Of a stretch of DNA of 64,000 bases, positions 1-8,135 are shown piece by piece. This DNA comes from Bacillota bacterium (GTDB taxonomy: Bacteria; Bacillota; UBA4882; UBA10575), in the NCBI GenBank assembly GCA_012838955.1, contig DUOH01000049.1, positions 50,043 to 114,042 of the forward strand, read 5' to 3'. The notes under the pieces are model-generated. The model was not told where the DNA came from, did no database searches, and saw only the letters and a program-made list of their open reading frames with translations. The translations under genes and the position numbers were made by a program. How positions within the stretch are numbered: position 1 is the stretch's first letter; every line of letters starts with the position of its first letter.

Positions 1-25
1 ATATGATGGTTGAGATGATCAAACA

Positions 26-937
26 ATGAAAAAGACGAATTCTACCTCCGGAATCTTTGTATTCAGTATAATAAATCTGATTCTGTTGATTACAGGTTAT
101 TTTTTATTCTGGCGAATTTTCCAACAAATCCAGATCTCGACCCGGTACTATCTGGCTGTTTCATTAATCTTCGCTGCTACACTGGTCTGTATGGTGTTAT
201 TCTTGCGTCAGTCTTTTATTCACATCAATACAGAGGTGAGGGAGAAGATTGAACTGCAGAATTCCTATCTTGAGCAGCTCAATAAGACCTACGAAGGAAC
301 ACTCAAGGCTCTAACCTACGCTCTGGATTTTCGGGACCATGAGACCTGGGGTCATTCAGCGCGGATGGTAGCTTATGCCATCGCCATCGGGGAACGGATG
401 GGCCTCTCTCGGGAGGAATTGCAGCAATTGGCCTGGGGAGGTTTTTTGCATGACATCGGTAAAATCGGCGTTCCAGACGCTATCCTGTTGAAAAAGGACC
501 GTTTGGAGCCGGACGAGTGGGAGACGATTAAACGCCATCCTCAGATGGGTCATGGAATTGTGAACCAAATCTCCGCCAACTTAAACTTCTCCAGAATCAC
601 GTCAGATATTGTTCTTTATCATCACGAGCATTATGACGGGAGAGGGTATCCTTTTGGCTTAAAAGAAGAAGAGATTCCCTTACCGGCCAGGATCTTTGCG
701 GTAACTGACGCTTTGGATGCCATGACCAGTGACCGTCCTTACCGCCCCGCCTGTTCCATGGAAGAGGCGATTATGGAAATCCGTAGCCTGGCCGGTAAAC
801 AGTTCTGCCCATGGAGTGTGAAGGCCTTATTGGAGATCGGATTGAAAGAATTAAAGAAGATTCAAGATCAGGTTCGGGAGATGGGAGATGTGGTTCCTAT
901 CCGGGAGAGGCTTGTTCCCATAAACCTGAACCATTGA
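26..937 (+). CDS. Membrane-anchored HD-GYP domain phosphohydrolase (probable c-di-GMP phosphodiesterase)
   Basis: 303 residues. Two hydrophobic segments (about residues 10-29 and 42-61) form a hairpin anchor, followed by a short coiled region (65-95) and a cytoplasmic HD-GYP domain. HDIGK lies at 142-146 and HHEHYDGRGYP at 199-209, so the metal-binding HD pair and the GYP motif are intact. Proteins of this family hydrolyse cyclic di-GMP or act as degenerate sensors; intact motifs favour an active enzyme, but the substrate is inferred. There is no extra sensory domain beyond the membrane hairpin. A strong terminator follows, so it is probably the last gene of its transcript; its upstream context lies outside the window. 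Confidence 0.85.
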   Translation: MKKTNSTSGIFVFSIINLILLITGYFLFWRIFQQIQISTRYYLAVSLIFAATLVCMVLFLRQSFIHINTEVREKIELQNSYLEQLNKTYEGTLKALTYALDFRDHETWGHSARMVAYAIAIGERMGLSREELQQLAWGGFLHDIGKIGVPDAILLKKDRLEPDEWETIKRHPQMGHGIVNQISANLNFSRITSDIVLYHHEHYDGRGYPFGLKEEEIPLPARIFAVTDALDAMTSDRPYRPACSMEEAIMEIRSLAGKQFCPWSVKALLEIGLKELKKIQDQVREMGDVVPIRERLVPINLNH

Positions 938-970
938 TCGTGTATACTATTGAAGCCCCTCGAAGTCCTA

Positions 971-998
971 TAGACCCGCGCGGGGTCTTAATTTTTTC
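971..998 (+). terminator. Rho-independent terminator after the HD-GYP gene
   Basis: GACCCGCGCGGGGTC forms a short GC-rich hairpin followed by a T-rich run (TTAATTTTTT). It separates the HD-GYP gene from apbE. Confidence 0.75.
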
Positions 999-1037
999 CG
1001 GATTTTCACTTATAATATACCGGAGGGGGTAAGCATA

Positions 1038-2039
1038 ATTAATAAACGTTTCGTCGTACGGGTGTGCGCTATCACAATACTTCCGGTCTTTCTTGCCTTC
1101 TTAGGTATGCAGGCATATTACAGGTTGACGCCTGTGCGGAGAGAAGGGTTCTTATTAGGAACTTATATAAGAATAACTGCTTATGGACCGGGGGCAAAAC
1201 ACGCTATTGACCAGGCTATGGCCGAGATGGCGAAAGTAGAAGAGTATACGGCCTCCGATACCGGTCAGGTCGGCTTGATAAATCGAAATGCCGGAGTGAA
1301 GCCGGTTAGAGTAGATCAGGACCTTTTTGCGCTAATCCAAAGAGTATTAGCTTATTCGGCGATGACCGGAGGGCGTTTTGATCCTACGGTTGGTCCCCTA
1401 GTGAAACTGTGGGGTTTCGATTATAACGGAACCGGTAGATTACCAGAAGAGCATGAGATTGCAGGGGCTTTGCCCTTGGTTGATCAAGACTTGGTCATCC
1501 TGGATGAAGAGGCACAAACGGTCTTTTTAGCTCAAAAAGGGATGCTGCTGGATCTGGGAGGAGTGGCCAAGGGGTATGCCGTAGACCGGGCTTGGGAGGT
1601 TTTGAACGAAAGCAGGGTGTGGGGCGCTTTGATCAATGGTGGGGAGAGTAGTATTCGGGTTTTAGGCAGGCGACCCAATTTCAAGCCCTGGCGAATCGGA
1701 CTGGCTCATCCCAGAAATCAAGGCTGGATTGGTGTTATTAATCTGCCCCCCGGAAAAGCCATTAGTACTTCAGCTGATACACAACGTTTTTTTGAGTGGG
1801 AGGGACGACGGTATTCACATCTTATTAACCCCTTCTCCGGTTACCCCGGTCTTGATCTATCTTCCGTCACGGTCATCACTGATTCGGCTTTTACCGGTGA
1901 TCTCTACTCCACTGCCGCGTTCGTTGCGGAAAACATGGATCGGATAGAACTATTCAGACAATGGCAGGTAGAGGCGGTAGTTGTTGACGCTCAGGGAGAG
2001 ATCGATTATACACCGGGAATGAAGAATATGATTAGATAA
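1038..2039 (+). CDS. apbE: FAD:protein FMN transferase, ApbE family
   Basis: ApbE covalently attaches FMN to Thr/Ser of target flavoproteins (Rnf/Nqr-type subunits), usually at the outer membrane face. Seen here: an N-terminal hydrophobic anchor, DLGGVAKGYAVD, NGGESS, HLINPFSGYP in the place of the usual HIIDP motif, and TGDLYSTAAF near the C terminus. Start choice is unusual. The only strong Shine-Dalgarno (GGAGGGGGT, 1022-1030) sits 7 nt before an ATT codon at 1038; the first conventional start in frame, GTG 1062, is 31 nt away and would delete the charged INKR N-region of the signal anchor. I therefore infer an ATT (or ATA 1035) start giving about 333 residues. If GTG 1062 is used the protein has 325 residues. 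No flavoprotein target gene is adjacent. Confidence 0.85.
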   Translation: MNKRFVVRVCAITILPVFLAFLGMQAYYRLTPVRREGFLLGTYIRITAYGPGAKHAIDQAMAEMAKVEEYTASDTGQVGLINRNAGVKPVRVDQDLFALIQRVLAYSAMTGGRFDPTVGPLVKLWGFDYNGTGRLPEEHEIAGALPLVDQDLVILDEEAQTVFLAQKGMLLDLGGVAKGYAVDRAWEVLNESRVWGALINGGESSIRVLGRRPNFKPWRIGLAHPRNQGWIGVINLPPGKAISTSADTQRFFEWEGRRYSHLINPFSGYPGLDLSSVTVITDSAFTGDLYSTAAFVAENMDRIELFRQWQVEAVVVDAQGEIDYTPGMKNMIR

Positions 2040-2059
2040 GATTCCAGGGAGGTATCATC

Positions 2060-2446
2060 ATGGAAGAAAGAGGTAAGGTAATCGTTTCTGTACAAGCATA
2101 TCTAAATAAAGCCCATCATTTGCTGATCGAAGCGGAAGACCTGGCCAACCAGGGGCAATCTGAAGCCCGGAAGATAAATGACGGGTGTCTGCAGGCTTTG
2201 GTTCTCTTGCTGCAAGCCTTCCTCATTTATAAAGGGGAAAAAAATACGGAAGAGGAAAGCATTGATCAACTCTTTTCCAGGTGCGCCTATTTGGAGGAGG
2301 ATTTTTATAATCTGGAAGAGGCCATCGCCTATCTGACGATGGAGGATCATCATTTGACTGCTGAGGAGATAGCTGATCAGATTGACGCCGCCAATGAAGT
2401 CTGGGATTTTGTCCTAGGCTGTTTACCTGAAAAATATCATCTATAA
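2060..2446 (+). CDS. Small helical protein with HEPN-like architecture
   Basis: 128 residues, almost entirely helical and acidic, with a strong RBS (GGGAGG, 2047-2052). The pattern of a helix rich in Ala and Leu ending in IYKGE, followed by a second long helix, resembles HEPN domains. The RxxxxH ribonuclease motif of toxic HEPN proteins is not visible, so I would not call it a nuclease. It lies 20 bp after apbE and 47 bp before a coiled-coil zinc-ribbon protein and is probably cotranscribed with both. Function unknown; the HEPN assignment is tentative. Confidence 0.6.
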   Translation: MEERGKVIVSVQAYLNKAHHLLIEAEDLANQGQSEARKINDGCLQALVLLLQAFLIYKGEKNTEEESIDQLFSRCAYLEEDFYNLEEAIAYLTMEDHHLTAEEIADQIDAANEVWDFVLGCLPEKYHL

Positions 2447-2493
2447 GAAGGGAATAATTATCAATCTTAAAGGGAAAGGAGGTTAGGGAAGCT

Positions 2494-2892
2494 GTGGCTA
2501 CCTGGGATGAAATTACTTCAACCCTGAAGAAAGGGGTCAATTTTGTCGGAAGTAAATCCAAGGAGTTAGTAGCGATTACAAAGCTCAGTACTGAAGTGAA
2601 CGCTTTGAAGAAAGAGAGGACGGAGATGTTGGCAGCTTTGGGCGCCAAAGTCTACCGGCTTGTACAAGAAGGAAGCCTGGAAAATGCGGATTTGAGCGCA
2701 GAGGTGGCGGGCCTCTCCGACTTGGAAAGGAAGATCGCGGAGAAGAATGAAGAGCTTGAAGAAGTGCGAAAGGATTCTCCGGCGAGAGTAACCGAAGAAA
2801 AACCGGAGATTGAGGTCTTGGAGCCAGAAGGATGCGGACACGAGATCCCGGAGGGCGCGAACTTTTGCCCGGTTTGCGGTAGAAGAGTGTAA
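2494..2892 (+). CDS. Coiled-coil protein with C-terminal zinc-ribbon-like motif
   Basis: 132 residues, GTG start with AAAGGAGG (2475-2482) upstream. The first 95 residues form an amphipathic helix and coiled coil with Lys/Glu heptads. The last 20 residues carry EGCGHEIPEGANFCPVCG, like the zinc ribbons that end many small Firmicutes proteins. The first metal pair is C-x-H here rather than the usual C-x2-C, so metal binding needs confirmation. Function unknown; it may be a scaffold. It is the last gene before a hairpin at 2928-2956. Confidence 0.65.
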   Translation: MATWDEITSTLKKGVNFVGSKSKELVAITKLSTEVNALKKERTEMLAALGAKVYRLVQEGSLENADLSAEVAGLSDLERKIAEKNEELEEVRKDSPARVTEEKPEIEVLEPEGCGHEIPEGANFCPVCGRRV

Positions 2893-2927
2893 CAGGAAAG
2901 GCTTTATCATAATTTATACCGCTTAGT

Positions 2928-2960
2928 AAACCCCTTTGAACTTCCTCAGAGGGGTTCTTT
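2928..2960 (+). terminator. Likely terminator
   Basis: AACCCCT pairs with AGGGGTT across a 14-nt loop and is followed by CTTT. The T-run is short, so termination may be partial. Confidence 0.5.
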
Positions 2961-3051
2961 ATAAAGGGAATCCGTTTTTGACCGCGAATATTCTCCTTGA
3001 AAGCCACGCTAACTTTTGCACAGGAATATGAAGATGTCTGGAGAGAAAACG

Positions 3052-3750
3052 ATGGGGAGCAAAGAAAACCCGGAAGGTAAAGGAAGAACAAGAACAGAGT
3101 CCAAGCTGCGCCAGGAACGACTACGCCAGAAGGCCATGTATTGGATGGAAGAGGAGGTTATGGGACTTGGATATCAAGCCGTGGCTGGCCTGGACGAAGC
3201 GGGGCGGGGGCCATTGGCCGGGCCGGTGGTGGCGGCGGCTGTTATTCTGTGTCCGCAGGTCTTTATACCCGGGATCAACGACTCCAAGAAACTAAGTCCG
3301 GAAAGAAGAACCCGGATCTATCAGGAGATTGTCGAATCAGGCCTGCCCTATGCCGTAGGCGAAGCCGGGGTGGAGGAGATTGACCGCCTTAATATTCTGC
3401 AAGCCTCTAGATTGGCTATGCTACGGGCAGTGGAAAACCTGCCGAGGAAGGCGGATTATTTATTGATTGATGGTTATGCCTGGCCCGGAATCAGCCTTCC
3501 TCACCGGGGCGTAATTAAGGGGGATACCAAAAGTTTATCCATTGCCGCAGCTTCTATAGTCGCCAAGGTAACAAGAGACCGGATGATGGAGGAGTTGGAT
3601 CAGGCCTATCCGGAGTATGGTTTTGCCAAACATAAAGGGTATGCCACGGCCGAACATATCAAGGCAATCTCACTTTATGGCCTGTCACCGGTCCACCGGA
3701 AAAGTTTTCATCTACGGAGTAAGCAACAACCTCTGGACCTGGAAGCGTAG
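3052..3750 (+). CDS. rnhB: Ribonuclease HII
   Basis: Cleaves the RNA strand of RNA-DNA hybrids and removes single ribonucleotides from DNA. With ATG 3052 as start (GGAG at 3040-3043) the protein has 232 residues, and the four acidic active-site residues fall at about D48 and E49 (DEAGRGPLAGP), D140 (LIDGYAW) and D176 (VTRDR). A start at TTG 3016 or ATG 3028 is possible but has no good RBS. The following two genes are homologues of ylqG and ylqH, the same order as in Bacillus subtilis, which supports the assignment. Confidence 0.95.
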   Translation: MGSKENPEGKGRTRTESKLRQERLRQKAMYWMEEEVMGLGYQAVAGLDEAGRGPLAGPVVAAAVILCPQVFIPGINDSKKLSPERRTRIYQEIVESGLPYAVGEAGVEEIDRLNILQASRLAMLRAVENLPRKADYLLIDGYAWPGISLPHRGVIKGDTKSLSIAAASIVAKVTRDRMMEELDQAYPEYGFAKHKGYATAEHIKAISLYGLSPVHRKSFHLRSKQQPLDLEA

Positions 3751-3781
3751 GCGTACAGTCTTGAATGCTGAGGTGAGAAGG

Positions 3782-5263
3782 ATGACTGAGATCATGAACT
3801 CCACCGCTTTTCCCCGGTTCATCAACGGGAAGCTGACGAAGACCACAGCAGGAGAGTTGTTCTTAAAGACCTCCTCCGGATCGATTCCTGTACGGATTGA
3901 AGGCGCCTCAGTTCCGTTAGACCAAGAGACGCTTTTTGAATTCCTCCGGGCAGAGCCCGGGCGCCTGCTGCTTACCCCACTGACGGAGTGGGAGTCGCTA
4001 CAACACGCTCTGCCTTTTCTGAAAGGGATGCCCCAGGCTGAACCGGGAATTTGGGAGGGGCTGGTGAAAGCAGCGGTTGCGGAAGAGCTCCCTCTCGATC
4101 AAGAAGTATTACTATCCTTACGAAAAATGTCTTTAACTGCGGAAAAGTCCTGGGGAGTGAAGGTGGCGCCGCGGGTATTCGCTTTTTTACTCCGTAAAGA
4201 GCTTCCGGTAACGCAAGCTACAGTACTGTGGGCTCTTTACACCAGGTATCCTGCTGTCCAAAGAGAAATCTGGCATCAGTTATGGCTAAGCCAGGAAGAA
4301 GGCGCTCCGGCCCAGGCGCCAGGGGAAGATTCGCCTTCATCGGGAGGAACCCCAGGTTTTAAGCAGGGTGAAGAAGTCCGAACTAACTTTCTACACGGAA
4401 AGAGCGGGCAAGATCTGGCCGTAACCATTAAAAATCTCCTTAAATTACTGGGTGAAGGTAGAAAGGAGACCTCAGCTCCGCCCAGAAGAGGGCATCTCCA
4501 AGACCAACAGGTGACGAGCGCTTCGGCGGAAGCCGTGCAGGCGCCGGAGGCCGCAGCTAAAGGAGTAAGCCGGGAACTTTCTGATGTCCATCTGTTCTCT
4601 ACGTCAGAGCAGGTCGGCGAAGACGCCGGTCCAACCGGAACAGAGAAAGGTATGGGACAATCCGGGGAGACGCTTCCGCCTGGCCTTGACAGTCCGCAGA
4701 AAAGCGGAGAAAGGAGGGGGAAGGGCCCTGTTGCCCCTCCTCAAGATAAGACCGTTGAACGGTTAAAACCGGAGTCTGCCTCCGAAGTCAACCCAGAGGA
4801 AGAAGTCATGGAAAAAACCTTGAAAGGGAAAGCCGGGCAGATCCATGATCCTAAAGAGATGTGGACGGAGATCCTCAAAGAATCTTCCCGTTTTTTGGCT
4901 GTACAATCCAAGGAAGACCAGAGTTTGGCTCAGCTTATCTTCTGTCTCTTCCCCCGCCAGGAGCAAGAGATTCGTTGTGAGGCCAGGGGCGATCACCGGT
5001 CAGAGCGGGGGAGGGGGTATAGTTTTCGCTTGTCTTACCACTCTCAGGAGTTGCAGGAGGTTGAGCTCATCGGAGCTTATACTAAAAGTGGTTTGGAGCT
5101 GTTGATTGAGGTTGAGGACGTTTCCAGGCTACAGCCGCATTTTTCCGATTTGAAGGACTTTTTGACTGGCAGAGGCTGGTCTGTAAAGAGGATACGGGTG
5201 GCGGAAAGAAACAAGCAGTCCAAGGAGAGAACCCTTCCGCCACGGATAGATGGGTGGGTCTGA
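3782..5263 (+). CDS. YlqG-like protein (FliK-like hook-length-control-related)
   Basis: 493 residues from ATG 3782, preceded by GAGGTGAG; longer readings would start inside rnhB. An ordered N-terminal region (1-165) is followed by a low-complexity Pro/Gly/Glu/Ser-rich linker of roughly 200 residues (175-380) and a compact C-terminal domain of about 100 residues. Position between rnhB and a FlhB-C-terminal-like gene matches B. subtilis ylqG, and the linker-plus-C-terminal-domain layout is like FliK hook-length proteins. No other flagellar genes are in the window, so a flagellar role is inferred only by family resemblance. Confidence 0.7.
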   Translation: MTEIMNSTAFPRFINGKLTKTTAGELFLKTSSGSIPVRIEGASVPLDQETLFEFLRAEPGRLLLTPLTEWESLQHALPFLKGMPQAEPGIWEGLVKAAVAEELPLDQEVLLSLRKMSLTAEKSWGVKVAPRVFAFLLRKELPVTQATVLWALYTRYPAVQREIWHQLWLSQEEGAPAQAPGEDSPSSGGTPGFKQGEEVRTNFLHGKSGQDLAVTIKNLLKLLGEGRKETSAPPRRGHLQDQQVTSASAEAVQAPEAAAKGVSRELSDVHLFSTSEQVGEDAGPTGTEKGMGQSGETLPPGLDSPQKSGERRGKGPVAPPQDKTVERLKPESASEVNPEEEVMEKTLKGKAGQIHDPKEMWTEILKESSRFLAVQSKEDQSLAQLIFCLFPRQEQEIRCEARGDHRSERGRGYSFRLSYHSQELQEVELIGAYTKSGLELLIEVEDVSRLQPHFSDLKDFLTGRGWSVKRIRVAERNKQSKERTLPPRIDGWV

Positions 5264-5264
5264 A

Positions 5265-5558
5265 ATGAGCGCGGATTTACGAAACCGGGCCGCCGTTGCT
5301 CTCCGGTTTGATCCGGACCAGGATGATGCCCCGGTAGTGTTGGCCAAAGGCAAGGGGTATATTGCCGAGGCTATTTTAGAACTGGCGCGTCAAGCCGGAA
5401 TCCCTGCCATTGAAGAGCCTGAGCTCTTACAGTTGCTAGAGGGGGTAGAGATCGGGCAATACATTCCCCCGGAAGCTTATACCTTGGTGGCGGAGATTAT
5501 CGCTTTCCTCATGAGCCTTGATGAGCGGGCCCGGGTCAGTAAAAAAGGGAAATCATGA
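5265..5558 (+). CDS. FlhB C-terminal-domain-like protein (YlqH family)
   Basis: 97 residues, starting at ATG 5265 immediately after the ylqG-like stop; ATG 5250 is an alternative that would overlap. It aligns by eye with the cytoplasmic C-terminal domain of FlhB/EscU export-switch proteins (AVALRFDPDQDDAPVVLAKG, then IAEAILELARQAGIP). The NPTH autocleavage motif and the membrane domain are absent, as is normal for this stand-alone family. The pairing with a FliK-like neighbour mirrors the FlhB-FliK interaction and suggests the two proteins act together. Confidence 0.8.
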   Translation: MSADLRNRAAVALRFDPDQDDAPVVLAKGKGYIAEAILELARQAGIPAIEEPELLQLLEGVEIGQYIPPEAYTLVAEIIAFLMSLDERARVSKKGKS

Positions 5559-5570
5559 TCTTATTTAGGC

Positions 5571-5617
5571 AAAAAAGACGGGAGGACAAGTTCTATACTT
5601 GTAAACCGTCTTTTTTT
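5571..5617 (+). terminator. Rho-independent terminator after the ylqGH genes
   Basis: AAAAAAGACGG pairs with CCGTCTTTTTTT around an inner ACAAGT/ACTTGT stem. The A-tract and T-tract make it potentially bidirectional. Confidence 0.85.
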
Positions 5618-5655
5618 GTCAGCGCTAACAAGCGGCGTTGAGAAAAGGAGGTTAA

Positions 5656-5715
5656 TTGTTTCACTGTAATATATTGTTCTGCACTCCAGAGGTGACGAAG
5701 GAATTATTTTTCTGA
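5656..5715 (+). other. Very short open frame with strong Shine-Dalgarno (probable remnant)
   Basis: AAAAGGAGG (5644-5652) precedes TTG 5656, and the frame stops after 19 codons. It may be the start of a gene whose body was lost when the neighbouring hydrolase was truncated, or a chance site. No function can be assigned. Confidence 0.25.
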
Positions 5716-5720
5716 GCCCG

Positions 5721-5750
5721 GCAGGAAAATTAAGGTATTATTGAGAATAT
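5721..5750 (+). promoter_or_regulatory. Sigma-H-like promoter, copy 1
   Basis: GCAGGAAAAT at -35, 15 nt, then GAAT at -10 (5745-5748) matches the Spo0H consensus (RnAGGAAWWW / RnnGAAT) except for spacing longer by one. The 16-mer GGCAGGAAAATTAAGG and the downstream GAGAATAT recur at 8070-8100 with identical spacing. Confidence 0.45.
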
Positions 5751-5852
5751 AATGTAATATTCAAGGCGGTGAAGGCGACCTTTATATGTGGAAAAGGTTT
5801 AGGGGTTTGCCCGGATACTGGCTGGAACAATCCGTAAACTTTAAGACAGTGG

Positions 5853-6278
5853 TTGCTTTATTTTGGCGGGAGTATTTATAGGGAAAAGAACAACAACAAA
5901 TGGACTCTTCAGTTTTTCCAAGCTCCGGAATATTCGGTGGTGGATCTAATAAAATGGGTAAAAGGGAATAAATTTTCCTTACGAGCATTATGGCCGGAAA
6001 TTATGGAGTATAACCTATTTGAAGAACTTCCTGAACTGGAAGTACCTGTATATTTTCTAGTGGGCAGGCATGATTATAATACGCCATTTGCACTTGTGGA
6101 AAGATATTACTATTATTTGAAAGCTCCGCGCAAAGAATTGATTTGGTTTGACAACTCGGCTCATAGTCCAATGTATGAGGAGGCAGAGAAGTTCAATAGT
6201 GTTCTCCTGGAGATAGCGGGAAAAGAGACTAATGCCAATGTTATTTCAAAGGGTCTTGGCAGCCGGAGAAGATTTTGA
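5853..6278 (+). pseudogene. C-terminal remnant of an alpha/beta hydrolase
   Basis: The frame encodes about 141 residues matching the last half of alpha/beta hydrolases of the proline-iminopeptidase-like type: VYFLVGRHDYNTP carries the catalytic Asp (about D74) and NSAHSPMYEE the catalytic His (about H104). The nucleophile-elbow half (GxSxG) is missing. Upstream DNA (5660-5852) contains only short broken frames, and the candidate TTG at 5853 has no RBS. Family members are typically about 300 residues, so the 5' half has been deleted. Non-functional as a hydrolase unless expressed as a fragment. Confidence 0.75.
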
Positions 6279-6346
6279 TCGGTTGCTAAACGAGTATTGG
6301 TGGTTAGTTAACAAGCATGGTACAGGTAAAAATTGAATCAATTACT

Positions 6347-6380
6347 AAGGGGTCCCGTTTATAAACGGGGCTCTTTTTTT
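6347..6380 (+). terminator. Rho-independent terminator
   Basis: CCCGTTTATAAACGGG is a perfect palindrome, extended by outer GG/CT pairs and followed by a run of seven T. It terminates the hydrolase-remnant transcript and isolates the xylanase gene. Confidence 0.85.
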
Positions 6381-6500
6381 GCGCAAAGCAGCCATGGAAA
6401 CAGAATAAAGCGGACTGGGCAAAATATTCTACAATAATATTTCTTGGGCAATAGCAGGCTTTATCTGAAGAACAGCCTCATACCGGAGGAATTTATTTAG

Positions 6501-6529
6501 TTGACATAAAACCAACGATCAGTTAAAAT
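6501..6529 (+). promoter_or_regulatory. Sigma-A promoter upstream of the xylanase
   Basis: TTGACA, 17-nt spacer, TAAAAT. This near-perfect promoter would give a 5' leader of about 265 nt before the xylanase GTG at 6803. Confidence 0.65.
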
Positions 6530-6621
6530 ATCAGTAACAGGAAAAAAATGGAAACAATATTGTTGACCTGGAGGCGTTTTTAAAACCGGTTGCAATCACA
6601 GTCAGGCTGGTTTGAAATTAG

Positions 6622-6690
6622 GGAACGTTCCTACTCTTTTGAGGTGTGCTCAGGAAGGAAGAATCAAAAATCCGGCGCTCCGGAACGTTC
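6622..6690 (+). promoter_or_regulatory. Repeated GGAACGTTC element in the xylanase leader
   Basis: GGAACGTTCC (6622-6631, a perfect 10-bp palindrome) and GGAACGTTC (6682-6690) lie exactly 60 bp apart, downstream of the promoter. The arrangement suggests an operator pair or a structured leader. It matches a catabolite-response element only partly (good right half at the second copy), so the regulator is unknown. Confidence 0.4.
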
Positions 6691-6802
6691 TCACCATGGA
6701 GGTGATGAAGCTATTTAATTTAAGAAAGAAAAGTGACGTCCACTAGATCGGCTTGATAGAGTAGAACAGGGATTAAACACGAAAAAAAGGGAGGAAAGTC
6801 AA

Positions 6803-7909
6803 GTGAAACTAAAGCCAATCAGGTTGTTATTAGCCATGTTAATGTGTGTTACATTTACACTGGCTACCGTAAGCCTACAGGCGCAAACGACGATTACTTC
6901 CAATCAAACCGGCGTTCATGACGGCTATAACTATGAATTGTGGAAGGATTCCGGGAATACCCGCATGACGCTTAACAGTGGCGGTACTTTTTATTGCGAG
7001 TGGAGTAACATCAATAATGCGTTATTCCGTAAAGGAAAGAAATTCGACGAAACCAAGACCCACCAGCAACTTGGGAATATTTCAGTAAACTATGGTTGTA
7101 ACTACCAACCAAACGGCAATTCATATTTGTGCGTCTACGGTTGGACAGTTGACCCCCTCGTAGAATATTACATTGTTGACAGTTGGGGCAGCTGGCGTCC
7201 GCCCGGGGCAACGTCCAAGGGGACCATCACTGTTGACGGTGGCACGTATGACATCTATGAGACCACCCGGATCAACCAGCCGTCCATCAGAGGAACTGCA
7301 ACTTTTCAGCAGTATTGGAGTGTCCGGACGTCCAAACGGACGAGCGGAACAATATCTGTCAGTCAACACTTTAACGCCTGGGAGAACAGGGGCATGCGCC
7401 TGGGGAAAATGTATGAAGTCGCCCTCTGTGTGGAAGGTTATCAAAGCAGCGGGAATGCCAATGTGTATAGTAATACAATTAATGTGGGCGGAGGTAGTGA
7501 TTATCCGCCGCCTACTCCGCCTCCCGGTGGTAACGGTGGTGGCGGCGGAACCACTATCGTGCAATGTGAGAGTATGAGCATCAGTGGTCCGTACGCCGGG
7601 AGAATCAGTTCACCCTTCTCCGGGGTGGCTTTATATGCCAACAATGACCGTTGCCAATATACACAGTATTTCGCCAATGGTACCCATAATTTTTCACTCC
7701 GTGGCTGTTCCAATAATTCCAACATGGCCAGGGTTGATTTGAGAATCGGCGGACAGTATAAGGGTACTTTCTACTACGGTGGGAGTTATCCTGCAGTCTA
7801 TACCCTGTACAATGTCAGCCATGGCACTGGAAATCAACCGATCGAGCTGATTCTAACAGCGGATAACGGACAGTGGGATGCGTACCTGGATTATTTGGAG
7901 ATTCATTAA
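6803..7909 (+). CDS. Secreted endo-1,4-beta-xylanase, GH11 with C-terminal CBM36-like module
   Basis: 368 residues, GTG start after GGGAGG. Signal peptide 1-28 (cleavage likely after LQA). Residues about 35-228 are a GH11 beta-jelly-roll: nucleophile E121 in [10 protein letters not shown], acid/base E211 in [11 protein letters not shown] Pro/Gly-rich linker (229-250) leads to a domain of about 118 residues ([17 protein letters not shown], then [11 protein letters not shown]) that reads like calcium-dependent xylan-binding CBM36. It hydrolyses internal xylan linkages outside the cell. The gene has its own promoter and terminator and sits, with a hydrolase fragment, inside the otherwise conserved ylqH-yraN interval, so it is probably an acquired cargo gene. 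Confidence 0.92.
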   Translation: MKLKPIRLLLAMLMCVTFTLATVSLQAQTTITSNQTGVHDGYNYELWKDSGNTRMTLNSGGTFYCEWSNINNALFRKGKKFDETKTHQQLGNISVNYGCNYQPNGNSYLCVYGWTVDPLVEYYIVDSWGSWRPPGATSKGTITVDGGTYDIYETTRINQPSIRGTATFQQYWSVRTSKRTSGTISVSQHFNAWENRGMRLGKMYEVALCVEGYQSSGNANVYSNTINVGGGSDYPPPTPPPGGNGGGGGTTIVQCESMSISGPYAGRISSPFSGVALYANNDRCQYTQYFANGTHNFSLRGCSNNSNMARVDLRIGGQYKGTFYYGGSYPAVYTLYNVSHGTGNQPIELILTADNGQWDAYLDYLEIH

Positions 7910-7981
7910 AAAACCCCAAAGAGCGGTAGATGACAGTCTTTTCAGTCTTTGACTTGAATTCCGGTGGTGTTTTCTTAGCGA

Positions 7982-8019
7982 AAATTCCCGGCGGGCTTGG
8001 CACCCACCGGGAATTTTTT
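7982..8019 (+). terminator. Rho-independent terminator after the xylanase gene
   Basis: AAAATTCCCGG pairs with CCGGGAATTTTTT with a further inner GTGGGTGCC-like pairing. Strong and potentially bidirectional. Confidence 0.85.
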
Positions 8020-8070
8020 ATGCGGGCATCTCTGAGTTAAGCGATGCAAGAGATATTTTTGATCAAAATG

Positions 8071-8100
8071 GCAGGAAAATTAAGGAAGTTATGAGAATAT
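8071..8100 (+). promoter_or_regulatory. Sigma-H-like promoter, copy 2, upstream of yraN-comM
   Basis: AGGAAAA (8073-8079), 15 nt, GAAT (8095-8098), 38 nt before the yraN ATG. The core is identical to the copy at 5721-5750, suggesting the original yraN promoter was duplicated when the xylanase island formed. Confidence 0.45.
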
Positions 8101-8135
8101 TAGTAATCAGTCATCCTTGAAGAACAGGTGGTTTT

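Noticed and set aside
6622..6690. CcpA (cre) site in the xylanase leader
   Set aside because: Only the right half of the second copy fits TGnAAnCGnTnnCA; kept as an unassigned repeat element.
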